Below, one piece after another: positions 8,009 through 17,068 of a DNA stretch of 53,708 nt. Under the pieces are notes generated by a model. The model was not told where the DNA came from. It worked only from the letters and a program-made list of their open reading frames with translations, and searched no databases. The position numbers and the translations under genes are program-made. The stretch covers positions 1 through 53,708 of the forward strand of contig CANQDT010000015.1 of the NCBI GenBank assembly GCA_947593735.1, read 5' to 3'. Every line of letters starts with the position of its first letter. Position 1 is the stretch's first letter. Source of the DNA: an uncultured Lachnospiraceae bacterium (lineage in GTDB: Bacteria; Bacillota; Clostridia; Lachnospirales; Lachnospiraceae).

Positions 8009-9037
8009 TTATCTCTGGACTCTTCCGGAAGCGTCCCCTCCGGCGAGCTTGTTCACTTCGTCCATGGAAACCTGGTTAAAGTCCCCTTCGATCGAATGTT
8101 TCAGGCAGGAAGCCGCCACAGCGAATTCGATGATATTCTGGGGATCGTATCCGTTGAGTGTGGCGCAGATCAGCCCGCCGCCGAAGCTGTCGCCGCCGCC
8201 TACCCGGTCGACGATATGCATGGTATATTTTTTGCTGAAATAGTATCCGTCGCCGTCATAAAGCATGGCGGACCAGAGATTGTCGTTGGCGGAGATGGAT
8301 TCTCTCAGCGTGATCGCTACCTTGCTGAACCCGAACCGGTCGGCAAGCTGTTTCGCCACATCCTTGTACCCTTCATGGTTCACGGTGCCGGCGGTGACGT
8401 CGGTGTTGGCGGCGCGGATGCCGAATACGTCCGCGGCGTCCTCCTCGTTCGCGATGCAGACGTCCACATATTCGCAAAGCTGTCCCATCACCTGTCCGGC
8501 TTTTTCTCTGGACCATAATTTGTTGCGGTAATTCAGGTCGCAGCTGATCGTCACGCCGTGCGCTTTTGCCGCTTTGCACGCGTCAAGGCAGATCGCTGCC
8601 ACATTATCATTCAAAGCGGGAGTGATTCCGGTAAAGTGGAACCAGTCCGCCCCTTCAAAAATCTCATCCCAGTTAAAATCCTCCGGCGACGCGGTCGCGA
8701 TGGAAGAACCGGCGCGGTCATAAATGACTTTGGACGGGCGCTGGCTGGCGCCTTTCTCCAGGAAGTAGATGCCGACGCGGTCGCCGCCGCGCGCGATATA
8801 GCGGGTATCCACGCCGTATCTCCTCAGCGCGTTTACGCCTGCCTGCCCGATCTCGTGCGCGGGAAGCTTGGATACAAATTTCGCGTCAAATCCGTAATTG
8901 GCAAGGGATACGGCGACATTTGCCTCCCCGCCTCCATAGGTCGCGCCGTAAGATTCCGCCTGGACAAAGCGATAATAGCCTTCCGGGGCGAGGCGCAGCA
9001 TGATCTCTCCAAATGTGATTACTTTCTTATTTGCCAT
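8009..9037 (-). CDS. kdgK: 2-keto-3-deoxygluconate kinase, PfkB family
   Basis: A 342-residue ribokinase/PfkB-type sugar kinase. The N-terminus (KKVITFGEIMLRLAPEG) and the anion-hole/catalytic motif near the C-terminus (DRVGGGDSFGGG, catalytic Asp) are typical. The GEIMLRLAPE opening and YGGGEANVAVSLANYG are characteristic of KDG kinases. It would phosphorylate KDG to KDPG in hexuronate or pectin-sugar breakdown. The KDPG aldolase gene lies 37 nt upstream on the same strand, giving a two-step KDG to pyruvate plus glyceraldehyde-3-phosphate module. No uronate isomerase or transporter is nearby. Confidence 0.9.
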   Translation of the reverse strand: MANKKVITFGEIMLRLAPEGYYRFVQAESYGATYGGGEANVAVSLANYGFDAKFVSKLPAHEIGQAGVNALRRYGVDTRYIARGGDRVGIYFLEKGASQRPSKVIYDRAGSSIATASPEDFNWDEIFEGADWFHFTGITPALNDNVAAICLDACKAAKAHGVTISCDLNYRNKLWSREKAGQVMGQLCEYVDVCIANEEDAADVFGIRAANTDVTAGTVNHEGYKDVAKQLADRFGFSKVAITLRESISANDNLWSAMLYDGDGYYFSKKYTMHIVDRVGGGDSFGGGLICATLNGYDPQNIIEFAVAASCLKHSIEGDFNQVSMDEVNKLAGGDASGRVQR

Positions 9038-9074
9038 CGTTCATTTCTCCTTTTTTTGTCAATGGTAAAAGCCG

Positions 9075-10037
9075 TCAGGCTTGAACCAGATGCACGGCGA
9101 ATCCGCCGATCTCGTCCTTGAAATATACGGCGGTCATCGCTCCTTTTTGGTTATATTTTGCAGTTTCCATATCAAACTCATATCCCTGTGTTTCCAGATA
9201 ATTGACCGCGCGGTCCATATAATTGGTGCGCACGGCAATATGTCCGTTCGTTCCGAGATAAGGAGCCTTCATCACTTCAACGCCGGTTCCGGCGAAAATC
9301 GAAGAATTGCCGGCCTTTTTCGTGAATCCGAACATTGCCTCAAACATACCCGCCGTCCGGTCCGCGTCCGCTTCGTCCGCCGCGTTGATGCCGATGTGCG
9401 CGATCTCAAAGCCGAGCATGGTCTGGACCGCTTCCCGCGTCAGGTCACGGATCCGGTCAAATTCGCCCGCCGCGATGAGGTCTTTGCTGACCATCCAGCT
9501 TCCTCCGCATGCGAGAATCTTCGGGAAATCAAGGTAATCCTTCAGATTGGACGCGTTGATGCCTCCGGTCGGCATAAATTTCATATTGACATAAGGCGCA
9601 GCCATGGCTTTGATCATCTTGATCCCGCCAGCCGCTTCCGCAGGGAAGAACTTGACGACGTCAAGCCCAAGCTCCAGCGCCTGCTCGATATCGCTCGGAT
9701 TGGTCGTGCCGGGCGTCACGGGGATATCATGGTCTACGCAATATTTGACGACCTTCGGATTTAATCCGGGGCTGACGATAAATCTGGCGCCCGCCTCAAC
9801 GGCGGCGTCTACCTGTTCGATGGTCAGCACGGTGCCTGCCCCGACCAGCATCTCCGGAAATTCGGCGGTCATCGTTTTGATCGCGTCTTTCGCTGCCGCT
9901 GTGCGGAACGTTACTTCCGCGCAGGGAAGCCCACCGTCGCAAAGCGCTTTCGCGAGAGGAGCCGCGTCTTTGGCATCGTCGAGCACAACGACCGGGACAA
10001 TGCCGATTTTTTGGATTTTCTCTAAAATCTGATTCAT
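9075..10037 (-). CDS. eda: KDPG/KHG aldolase fused to a VOC-type domain
   Basis: A 320-residue protein; usual Eda length is about 205-215. Residues 1 to about 205 are a class I aldolase with GLPCAEVTFRT, VGAGTVLT, SPGLNP, VKFFPAE (Schiff-base Lys) and MPTGGIN. From about 210 to the end (EIAHIGINAADEADADRTA, then GHIAVRTNYMDRAV) is a second domain with the glyoxalase/VOC fold pattern. The ATG at 10035-10037 has AAGAAGGAG just before it; an upstream frame extension lacks any such site. It produces pyruvate and glyceraldehyde-3-phosphate from KDPG. What the VOC part does is unknown; it may bind metal or a ligand. Confidence 0.9.
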   Translation of the reverse strand: MNQILEKIQKIGIVPVVVLDDAKDAAPLAKALCDGGLPCAEVTFRTAAAKDAIKTMTAEFPEMLVGAGTVLTIEQVDAAVEAGARFIVSPGLNPKVVKYCVDHDIPVTPGTTNPSDIEQALELGLDVVKFFPAEAAGGIKMIKAMAAPYVNMKFMPTGGINASNLKDYLDFPKILACGGSWMVSKDLIAAGEFDRIRDLTREAVQTMLGFEIAHIGINAADEADADRTAGMFEAMFGFTKKAGNSSIFAGTGVEVMKAPYLGTNGHIAVRTNYMDRAVNYLETQGYEFDMETAKYNQKGAMTAVYFKDEIGGFAVHLVQA

Positions 10038-10110
10038 TTTTCTCCTTCTTCTCCTTCTTTCGCTTGATATTGTGAAACCGGACGGAATGCCCGGGTTCGC
10101 AGATATTTGA

Positions 10111-10139
10111 ATTATACAGTTAAACATGAGATTATTCAA
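10111..10139 (-). promoter_or_regulatory. Promoter of eda-kdgK
   Basis: On the minus strand TTGAAT (10139-10134) and TATAAT (10116-10111) are separated by 17 bp. Transcription would begin about 70 bp before the eda start. Confidence 0.7.
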
Positions 10140-10283
10140 GATTTTTCTCTTTGTCCGGAAAAAAAATAAGAAATTCTCATTTTTGCCCTTTATTTCTCAA
10201 AATAAATGTTGTAAAATGAATCCATATGGGACCTGATACTCGGGTTTCCAGAGGCCAAGTTTTAAATAGGAGGAGAAAGAGAT

Positions 10284-13200
10284 ATGGCAAGAAAATTTAA
10301 GACCATGGATGGAAATACGGCTGCCGCTCACGTATCGTACGCGTATACGGACGTTGCCGCGATCTATCCGATCACGCCATCATCTGTTATGGCTGAAGTA
10401 ACAGATAAGTGGGCGACTGCGGGCCAGAAAAATATTTTCGGGCAGGAAGTCCGGGTAACGGAGATGCAGTCGGAAGCGGGAGCTGCGGGAGCAGTGCACG
10501 GTTCGTTGGCGGCAGGCGCCCTCACGACTACTTTTACGGCTTCTCAGGGATTGCTTTTGATGATTCCAAATATGTACAAGATGGCGGGCGAGCTGCTGCC
10601 GGGCGTGATCAACGTATCCGCGCGTGCGCTGGCGTCCCATGCGCTGTCGATCTTTGGAGATCACTCTGACGTTTACGCGTGCCGCCAGACCGGTTACGCA
10701 ATGCTGTGCGAGAGCAGTGTCCAGGAAGTAATGGACCTGACTCCGGTCGCGCACTGTGCGGCGATCAAAGGACGGGTTCCGTTCCTGAATTTCTTTGACG
10801 GGTTCCGTACTTCCCACGAATTGCAGAAGATTCAGATCTGGGATTATGACGATCTGAAAGATCTGGTCGATCTGGACGCAGTAGACGAGTTCCGCCGCCG
10901 TTCCCTGAATCCGGAGCATCCGGTGCTTCGCGGAACTGCCCAGAACCCGGATATCTTCTTCCAGGCAAGGGAAGCATGCAACAAATATTACAATGCCGTT
11001 CCGGCGCTTGTCCAGGAATATATGGATAAGGTCAATGAAAAGATCGGAACCAATTACAAATTATTCAATTACTACGGAGCAGAGGATGCGGAGAAAGTCA
11101 TCATCGCGATGGGCTCCGTGTGCGAGACGATCGAGGAGACGGTGGATTATCTGATGCAGGCTGGAGAGAAAGTCGGCGTCGTAAAGGTTCGCCTGTACCG
11201 CCCGTTCAGCGCGGAAGCGCTTGTCGCGGCGATTCCTCAGACCGCGAAACAGATCACCGTATTAGACCGGACCAAAGAGCCGGGCGCGCTTGGCGAGCCG
11301 CTGTATCTGGATGTGGTAGCGGCGCTGAAGGATACGGCGTTCAACAATGTCCCGGTATATTCCGGACGCTACGGCCTCGGTTCCAAAGATACGACGCCGG
11401 CGCAGATCATCGCGGCATATCGCAATTCGGAGAAGAAGCACTTTACGATCGGGATCAACGACGATGTGACCAATCTGTCGCTGCCGCTCGGAGAGAACCC
11501 GGATACGGTTCCTGCCAGCACTGTGAGCTGCAAATTCTGGGGACTGGGCGCGGACGGTACCGTAGGCGCGAACAAGAACTCCATCAAGATCATCGGCGAC
11601 CATACGGACAAGTATGCGCAGGCATATTTTGATTATGATTCCAAGAAATCCGGCGGCGTCACGATCTCCCACCTGCGGTTTGGCGACGAGCCGATCCACT
11701 CCACTTACCTGATCAACAAAGCGGACTTTGTCGCATGCCATTGTCCTGCTTACATCCACAAATATAATATGGTCCAGGATCTGAAGGACGGCGGTACGTT
11801 CCTGCTCAACTGCAGCTGGCCGGCGGACGAGGTCGCGGATCATCTTCCGGGCCAGGTAAAGGCTTACATGGCGAAACATAATATCAAATTCTACATCATC
11901 GACGGAATCCGGGTCGGCAAGGAGATCGGGCTGGGAGGACGGATCAACACGGTCCTTCAGGCGGCATTCTTCAAACTGTCCGGCATCATTCCGATCGACG
12001 AGGCAGTGCAGTATATGAAAGACGCGGCTACCGCTTCCTATGGAAGAAAGGGCGACGACGTTGTCAAGATGAACCATGACGCCATCGACCGCGGCGTTAC
12101 GGACGCGGTTGAGGTTCCGGTTCCCGCGGAATGGGCGGACTGCGCGGATGAAAACCTGCAGCCGGTCTATACAGGCGACCGCGCGGAGCTGGTTGATTTT
12201 GCAAACAAGATTCTTGCCCCTGTGAACTGCCAGCAGGGATATGACCTTCCGGTTTCTACCTTTACGGATATGGCGGACGGCACATTCCCTCAGGGTTCCG
12301 CGGCATTTGAGAAGCGCGGCGTTGCGGTTGACGTTCCGGAATGGAATCCGGACGACTGCATCCAGTGCAACTTCTGTTCCTATGTATGTCCTCACGCGGT
12401 CATCCGGCCGGTTGTGATGACGGACGAAGAGCTGGCGGCAGCTCCCGCAGGAACAAAATCAAAACCGATGACGGGTGTTCCGGGAATGAATTTCACGATG
12501 TCCGTTTCCGTTATGGATTGTACGGGATGCGGTTCCTGCGTGAACGTATGCCCGGGCAATAAGAAAGGCGCGGCTCTTGCGATGAAAGGGCTTGAGACGC
12601 AGTATGAAGCGCAGAAGACGTTTGATTATGGCGTGAAAGTTGAGAAGAAGCCGGAAGTAACGGCGAAATTCGCGCCGAATACCGTAAAGGGAAGCCAGTT
12701 TAAACAGCCGCTGCTTGAGTTCTCCGGCGCCTGCGCGGGATGCGGCGAGACGCCGTACGCGAAACTGGTAACGCAGCTGTTTGGCGAGAGAATGTATATC
12801 GCGAACGCGACCGGATGTTCTTCGATCTGGGGAGGCTCCGCGCCGTCCACGCCGTATACGGTAAACGGCGAAGGACATGGTCCCGCATGGGCGAACTCGC
12901 TGTTCGAGGACAACGCGGAATTTGGTCTCGGCATGGCGCTTGCACAGGAAGCGCTGCGCGACCGGTTAAAAGAGAAATTAGTCGCGCTTCAGGCGAAAGC
13001 AGAGAAAGAAAATGTCAAAGAAGCGATCCAGAACTGGCTCGATACCTTTGAGGACGGCGCCGCGAACGCGGAACCGACCCGGAACCTGGTAGCGGCTCTG
13101 GAGGCATGCGGATGTGAACCCGCGAAAGAGATTCTCAAAGACGCCGATTTCCTTGCGAAGAAATCCCAGTGGATCTTTGGCGGAGACGGATGGGCATATG

Positions 13201-13808
13201 ATATTGGCTTCGGCGGACTGGACCATGCGATCGCTTCCGGCAAAGACATCAATATCCTCGTATTTGATACCGAGGTTTATTCCAATACCGGCGGTCAGTC
13301 TTCCAAGGCAACCCAGACCGGCGCGGTCGCTCAGTTCGCGGCGGGCGGCAAGGAAGTGAAGAAGAAAGACCTTGCGGCGATCGCGATGAGCTACGGATAT
13401 GTCTATGTTGCTCAGGTTGCGCAGGGCGCTGACCAGAACCAGCTTGTGAAAGCGCTCGTGGAAGCAGAATCTTATCATGGACCTTCCATCGTGATCGCGT
13501 ACGCTCCTTGTATCAACCATGGAATCAAGGGCGGTATGAAGAACGCGCAGTCGGAAGAGAAAGCGGCTGTGACGTCCGGATACTGGAATCTGTTCCGCTT
13601 CGATCCGCGCAGGGCAGAAGCAGGTCAGAATCCGTTCCAGCTGGACAGCAAAGCTCCGACTACCAATTATCAGGATTTCATCCGGAATGAAGTCCGGTAT
13701 ACGTCTCTGGTACGTCAGAATCCGGAGAAGGCAGAGCGGCTGTTCGCGAAAGCGGAAGAAAACGCCAAAGAAAAATTTGCGCATTTGACCGAGCTTGCAT
13801 CCGAATGA
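10284..13808 (+). CDS. nifJ: Pyruvate:ferredoxin (flavodoxin) oxidoreductase
   Basis: A 1174-residue single-chain enzyme, full length for the family. It oxidises pyruvate with CoA to acetyl-CoA and CO2 and passes electrons to ferredoxin. Visible parts in order: N-terminal pyrimidine-binding domain (AYTDVAAIYPITPSS), domain II near 240-400, two [4Fe-4S] motifs near residues 692 and 748 (CIQCNFCSYVCP and CTGCGSCVNVCP), the GACAGCGETPY cluster-binding segment, and the TPP/Mg site near 967 (GDGWAYDIGFGGLDHA). The start ATG follows AGGAGGAG. It is transcribed alone and closed by a strong terminator. It is probably the central ATP/H2 metabolism enzyme of this anaerobe. Its promoter is not clear; TAAAAT at 10212 is a possible -10. 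Confidence 0.97.
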   Translation: MARKFKTMDGNTAAAHVSYAYTDVAAIYPITPSSVMAEVTDKWATAGQKNIFGQEVRVTEMQSEAGAAGAVHGSLAAGALTTTFTASQGLLLMIPNMYKMAGELLPGVINVSARALASHALSIFGDHSDVYACRQTGYAMLCESSVQEVMDLTPVAHCAAIKGRVPFLNFFDGFRTSHELQKIQIWDYDDLKDLVDLDAVDEFRRRSLNPEHPVLRGTAQNPDIFFQAREACNKYYNAVPALVQEYMDKVNEKIGTNYKLFNYYGAEDAEKVIIAMGSVCETIEETVDYLMQAGEKVGVVKVRLYRPFSAEALVAAIPQTAKQITVLDRTKEPGALGEPLYLDVVAALKDTAFNNVPVYSGRYGLGSKDTTPAQIIAAYRNSEKKHFTIGINDDVTNLSLPLGENPDTVPASTVSCKFWGLGADGTVGANKNSIKIIGDHTDKYAQAYFDYDSKKSGGVTISHLRFGDEPIHSTYLINKADFVACHCPAYIHKYNMVQDLKDGGTFLLNCSWPADEVADHLPGQVKAYMAKHNIKFYIIDGIRVGKEIGLGGRINTVLQAAFFKLSGIIPIDEAVQYMKDAATASYGRKGDDVVKMNHDAIDRGVTDAVEVPVPAEWADCADENLQPVYTGDRAELVDFANKILAPVNCQQGYDLPVSTFTDMADGTFPQGSAAFEKRGVAVDVPEWNPDDCIQCNFCSYVCPHAVIRPVVMTDEELAAAPAGTKSKPMTGVPGMNFTMSVSVMDCTGCGSCVNVCPGNKKGAALAMKGLETQYEAQKTFDYGVKVEKKPEVTAKFAPNTVKGSQFKQPLLEFSGACAGCGETPYAKLVTQLFGERMYIANATGCSSIWGGSAPSTPYTVNGEGHGPAWANSLFEDNAEFGLGMALAQEALRDRLKEKLVALQAKAEKENVKEAIQNWLDTFEDGAANAEPTRNLVAALEACGCEPAKEILKDADFLAKKSQWIFGGDGWAYDIGFGGLDHAIASGKDINILVFDTEVYSNTGGQSSKATQTGAVAQFAAGGKEVKKKDLAAIAMSYGYVYVAQVAQGADQNQLVKALVEAESYHGPSIVIAYAPCINHGIKGGMKNAQSEEKAAVTSGYWNLFRFDPRRAEAGQNPFQLDSKAPTTNYQDFIRNEVRYTSLVRQNPEKAERLFAKAEENAKEKFAHLTELASE

Positions 13809-13833
13809 TCCGGCTGTAAGAACGGGAGCGAAA

Positions 13834-13871
13834 GGGGCTGTCCGGTCCATGCGACCGGACGCCCTTTTTTT
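13834..13871 (+). terminator. Intrinsic terminator of nifJ
   Basis: GGGC-t-GTCCGGTC (13835-13847) pairs with GACCGGAC-GCCC (13853-13864), followed by seven T. A strong Rho-independent terminator. Confidence 0.9.
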
Positions 13872-13901
13872 CTGTCACAGGAAATTTCATCCTGTGACAG
13901 A
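13871..13901. repeat. Perfect 12-bp inverted repeat
   Basis: TCTGTCACAGGA (13871-13882) and TCCTGTGACAGA (13890-13901) form a perfect hairpin with a 7-nt loop directly after the nifJ terminator and directly before the 70-bp dispersed repeat. Confidence 0.8.
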
Positions 13902-13905
13902 AAAA

Positions 13906-13975
13906 GCCTCCGGCTGGATGCGCAGCTCGCAGAGAGGAAACTGCTGCTTCACAGCCTGCTCGCGCGCAAAAAATG
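13906..13975 (+). repeat. 70-bp dispersed repeat, copy 1
   Basis: This stretch starts GCCTCCGGCTGGATGCGCAG and ends CGCAAAAAATG. It matches 51732-51801 at 68 of 70 positions. It lies after a terminator and contains no credible gene. The reading frame through it is open but has no ribosome-binding site. Confidence 0.85.
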
Positions 13976-14030
13976 CCTTCTCCCCTCATGAATGAGGGGC
14001 AGGGGAGCTGATATGCCGAAGGCATTTTTT
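13968..14030. terminator. Nested hairpin, terminator-like
   Basis: An outer perfect 13-bp arm pair (AAAAAATGCCTTC at 13968-13980 with GAAGGCATTTTTT at 14018-14030) encloses an inner 8-bp hairpin (CCCCTCAT 13982-13989 with ATGAGGGG 13992-13999). The T6 end makes it a possible bidirectional terminator. The left arm overlaps the end of the 70-bp repeat. The remaining bases up to 14142 show nothing I can name. Confidence 0.6.
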
Positions 14031-14142
14031 ACGCTGTCGGGGACGGCGGACGCGGCAGCGCAAAAGCCTCCGGCGGGCAAAACACCGCCCGAAGAAGAAA
14101 ATGCCGATTCGCGGCGTACACAAAAGTTTCATAAAGAATTAG

Positions 14143-14170
14143 TTGAAAAAAACGGGAATACTAGTATAAT
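14143..14170 (+). promoter_or_regulatory. Promoter of ftsH
   Basis: TTGAAA (14143-14148), 16-bp spacer, TATAAT (14165-14170), 50 bp before the ftsH start. Confidence 0.75.
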
Positions 14171-14219
14171 GGAACATGATATAGTTGAATCATCATGACG
14201 AGCAAAAGGAGAGAATCAT

Positions 14220-16097
14220 TTGAACAACAATAAAAACGAGAAAGATCCAAAAGAATTATGGAAAAAATACCGGCCCCTGGTGTGGATCGCGATTGTCACG
14301 CTGATCTTGACGATGCTGCTGAACAGCGCGATGACCCGCCTTGTGGAAGGAACGATGGAGAAAGTCACATACAGTGAATTTCTGGATATGCTGGAACAGG
14401 ATCAGATCGAATCGGTCCGGATCGACAGCGAGAACGCAAGGCTGATCATTACGCCGAAGTCGCAGACGAATCCGATGATGAAGACGACGTATTATACGAT
14501 CGCCCCTACGGATCTTGCGCTGATCCAGCGGCTGGAGCGCGCGGGCGTCCGGTTTGAGAGAAAAGAACCGGAACGGCAGTCGTTTCTGATGAGCCTGCTC
14601 GGCTATCTGCTTCCTTTTGTCCTGATTTACGGCGTTTTCTTCTATTTTATGCGCAGCAGAGGCGGCATGATGGGCGTTGGAAAAAGCAACGCCAAGATGT
14701 ATGTGGAGAAAAAGACCGGCGTTACGTTCGCGGATGTCGCGGGACAGGACGAGGCGAAGGAGACGCTGCGGGAGATGGTCGATTTCCTTTATCATCCGGA
14801 TCGGTATCTCGCCATTGGCGCGAAGCTGCCGAGGGGAGCTCTGTTAGTCGGACCTCCCGGAACCGGAAAAACGCTGCTTGCGAAAGCGGTCGCCGGGGAA
14901 GCGGACGTCCCGTTTTTTTCACTGACAGGATCGGATTTTGTCGAGATGTTTGTCGGCGTCGGAGCGTCCCGCGTGCGGGATCTGTTTAAGCAGGCGCAGG
15001 CGATGTCACCCTGCATCATTTTCATTGACGAGATCGACGCGATCGGAAAAAGCCGCGACACCGTTTACGGCGGAAGCGGGAATGACGAGCGCGAGCAGAC
15101 ATTAAATCAGCTTTTGTCGGAGATGGACGGATTCGATACGTCCAAGGGGCTTGTGATCCTCGCGGCGACGAACCGACCGGAAGTATTGGATAAGGCGCTG
15201 CTCCGCCCGGGACGGTTTGATCGGCGCGTGATCGTGGAAAAACCGGACCTGAAAGGGAGGGTCGAAACGCTCCGGGTTCATTCCAAGAATGTAAAGCTTG
15301 ATGAAACCGTCGATTTCAATGAGATCGCCCTGGCAACCTCCGGCGCGGTCGGCTCCGATCTTGCCAATATGGTAAATGAAGCCGCGCTGCTGGCGGTTAA
15401 GGAGGGCAGGCAGTCTGTTTCCCAGAAAGATCTGTTTGAGGCGGTTGAGGTCGTTATCGCTGGAAAAGAGAAGAAAGACCGTATTCTCAACCCGGAAGAA
15501 AAACGGATCGTCGCCTACCACGAGGTAGGTCATGCGCTTGCGATCGCGCTGCAGAAGCATACGGAACCGGTGCAGAAGATCACGATCGTGCCCCGGACGA
15601 TGGGCTCCCTTGGTTATACGATGCAGGTTCCGGAAGAAGAAAAATATCTGATGAGCAAGGACGAGATGCAGAACGAGATTGTTTCCCTGCTTGGAGGGCG
15701 CGCTGCCGAGGAAGTGAAATTCCAGTCTGTAACGACAGGGGCGTCCAACGATATCGAGCGCGCGACAAAGCTGGCGCGGGCGATGGTGACGCAGTACGGC
15801 ATGTCGGACAAATTTGGGCTTGTCGGGCTTGAATCCATACAGAATCAATATTTGGACGGACGTACGGTACTCAACTGCGCGGATGAGACGGAGGCGCAGG
15901 TCGATCAGGAGATCATGCGCATGCTCCGGGAAGCATACGAAAACGCGGTGGCAATGATGCAGCATAATATGGAGACGCTGGATCGGGTAGCGGAATTTCT
16001 GATCGAGAAAGAGACGATTACCGGCCATCAGTTTATGGAGATTTTTAATCAGTGCAATCCGGAGAATCCGTTGCAGGAAAATAAGTCCGGGAAATAG
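14220..16097 (+). CDS. ftsH: ATP-dependent zinc metalloprotease FtsH
   Basis: A 625-residue membrane-bound AAA+ protease that removes damaged or surplus membrane proteins and selected cytoplasmic regulators. Two N-terminal helices (about 20-38 and 120-140) flank a short external domain. Then come Walker [14 protein letters not shown] near residue 212, Walker [12 protein letters not shown], the SRH ([20 protein letters not shown]) and the zinc site HEVGH near 434. The start is a TTG at 14220 behind AAAGGAGA. The external domain contains a T-rich strand region ([20 protein letters not shown]). The next gene follows 20 nt later in the same transcript. Confidence 0.97.
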   Translation: MNNNKNEKDPKELWKKYRPLVWIAIVTLILTMLLNSAMTRLVEGTMEKVTYSEFLDMLEQDQIESVRIDSENARLIITPKSQTNPMMKTTYYTIAPTDLALIQRLERAGVRFERKEPERQSFLMSLLGYLLPFVLIYGVFFYFMRSRGGMMGVGKSNAKMYVEKKTGVTFADVAGQDEAKETLREMVDFLYHPDRYLAIGAKLPRGALLVGPPGTGKTLLAKAVAGEADVPFFSLTGSDFVEMFVGVGASRVRDLFKQAQAMSPCIIFIDEIDAIGKSRDTVYGGSGNDEREQTLNQLLSEMDGFDTSKGLVILAATNRPEVLDKALLRPGRFDRRVIVEKPDLKGRVETLRVHSKNVKLDETVDFNEIALATSGAVGSDLANMVNEAALLAVKEGRQSVSQKDLFEAVEVVIAGKEKKDRILNPEEKRIVAYHEVGHALAIALQKHTEPVQKITIVPRTMGSLGYTMQVPEEEKYLMSKDEMQNEIVSLLGGRAAEEVKFQSVTTGASNDIERATKLARAMVTQYGMSDKFGLVGLESIQNQYLDGRTVLNCADETEAQVDQEIMRMLREAYENAVAMMQHNMETLDRVAEFLIEKETITGHQFMEIFNQCNPENPLQENKSGK

Positions 16098-16117
16098 CCG
16101 GACGCAGGGGTGGAATG

Positions 16118-16951
16118 ATGGGATATCAGATGATCGCGCTCGATCTGGACGGGACGCTGACCAATTCGGAGAAAAAGATCACGCCCGGGACAAAGCAGGC
16201 GTTGTTTGACGCGATGGATCGCGGCGTAAAAGTCGTGCTTGCTTCGGGACGTCCCGATTACGGGATCGAACCGGTTGCACGGGAGCTGGAACTGGAACGG
16301 CGGGGCGGATATGTGATCGCGTTCAATGGAGCCAGGATCATGGACTGCGCGAACGGCGCCGTCCTGTATCAGAATACGATCCCACAGCGCTATATCCCGG
16401 TCCTGGTTTCTCTGGCGGAGGAATATCATGTGGATTATCTCACATATGACAGGGACGCGCGGACGATCATTACCAACAATCCCGATAATATTTACGCGGA
16501 GGTAGAAGCGAGGATCAACCATATGCCGATGCGGTACGAGCAGGATCTTGCGGAGGCAGTCACCTATCCGGTCAATAAGATGATCATGCTGGGCAGCGGT
16601 ATGTATCTTCATACGGTCGAACCGAGGCTCCGGCGGGATATGGCGGGAGTACTGAACGTATACCGTTCCGAACCGTTCTTTCTGGAGGTGATGCCGCTCG
16701 GCGTCGATAAAGGAAAGGCGCTTGCGCAGCTGCTTGCGATCACGGGGATCCGGCGGGAAGATACGATCGCGGTAGGAGACGGATTTAACGATCTTGCGAT
16801 GATCGAATATGCCGGTCTTGGCGTCGCGATGGAAAATGCGCAGGATGAGGTGAAGGAAAAAGCGGATCAGATCACGTCATCCAATGACCAGGACGGAGTC
16901 GCGCGCGTGATCGACCGATATCTGCTTCACGGGGAAGCGGCGGACGCGTAA
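16118..16951 (+). CDS. Cof-type HAD-superfamily phosphatase
   Basis: A 277-residue Cof/YidA-type sugar-phosphate phosphatase. HAD motif I is LDLDGTLTNSEK, motif II VVLASGR, motif III lysine near MPLGVDKGKAL, and motif IV GDGFNDLAMIEYAG. The large C2-type cap lies between motifs II and III. The substrate cannot be told from sequence. ATG 16118 is preferred to the adjacent ATG 16115 because AGGGG is then 7 bases away. Co-transcribed with ftsH; no functional link is evident. Confidence 0.85.
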   Translation: MGYQMIALDLDGTLTNSEKKITPGTKQALFDAMDRGVKVVLASGRPDYGIEPVARELELERRGGYVIAFNGARIMDCANGAVLYQNTIPQRYIPVLVSLAEEYHVDYLTYDRDARTIITNNPDNIYAEVEARINHMPMRYEQDLAEAVTYPVNKMIMLGSGMYLHTVEPRLRRDMAGVLNVYRSEPFFLEVMPLGVDKGKALAQLLAITGIRREDTIAVGDGFNDLAMIEYAGLGVAMENAQDEVKEKADQITSSNDQDGVARVIDRYLLHGEAADA

Positions 16952-16972
16952 TAGAAGAAAAGAAAAACAGAA

Positions 16973-17027
16973 AAACAGGAGAGATTCCTTCAGTCGCCTG
17001 ACTGCCGGGATGCCTCCTGTTTTTTTA
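16973..17027. terminator. Terminator between HAD phosphatase and yihY
   Basis: AAACAGGAG (16973-16981) pairs with CTCCTGTTT (17014-17022), followed by seven T in all. It sits between convergent genes and may serve both. Confidence 0.75.
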
Positions 17028-17068
17028 TTGCGTTTCGTCTCCAGGATTGCGCTGTTTCTTGCTGCCGG

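Noticed and set aside
11262-12395. Long antisense open frames across nifJ, ftsH, glgB, sipL and the glycosidase
   Set aside because: They mirror the GC-rich codon structure of strong genes on the other strand, lack start sites and show no family motif.
13992-14198. 68-codon open frame between nifJ and ftsH
   Set aside because: It starts inside the nested hairpin, has only a weak Shine-Dalgarno, overlaps the ftsH promoter and has the composition of non-coding repeat DNA.
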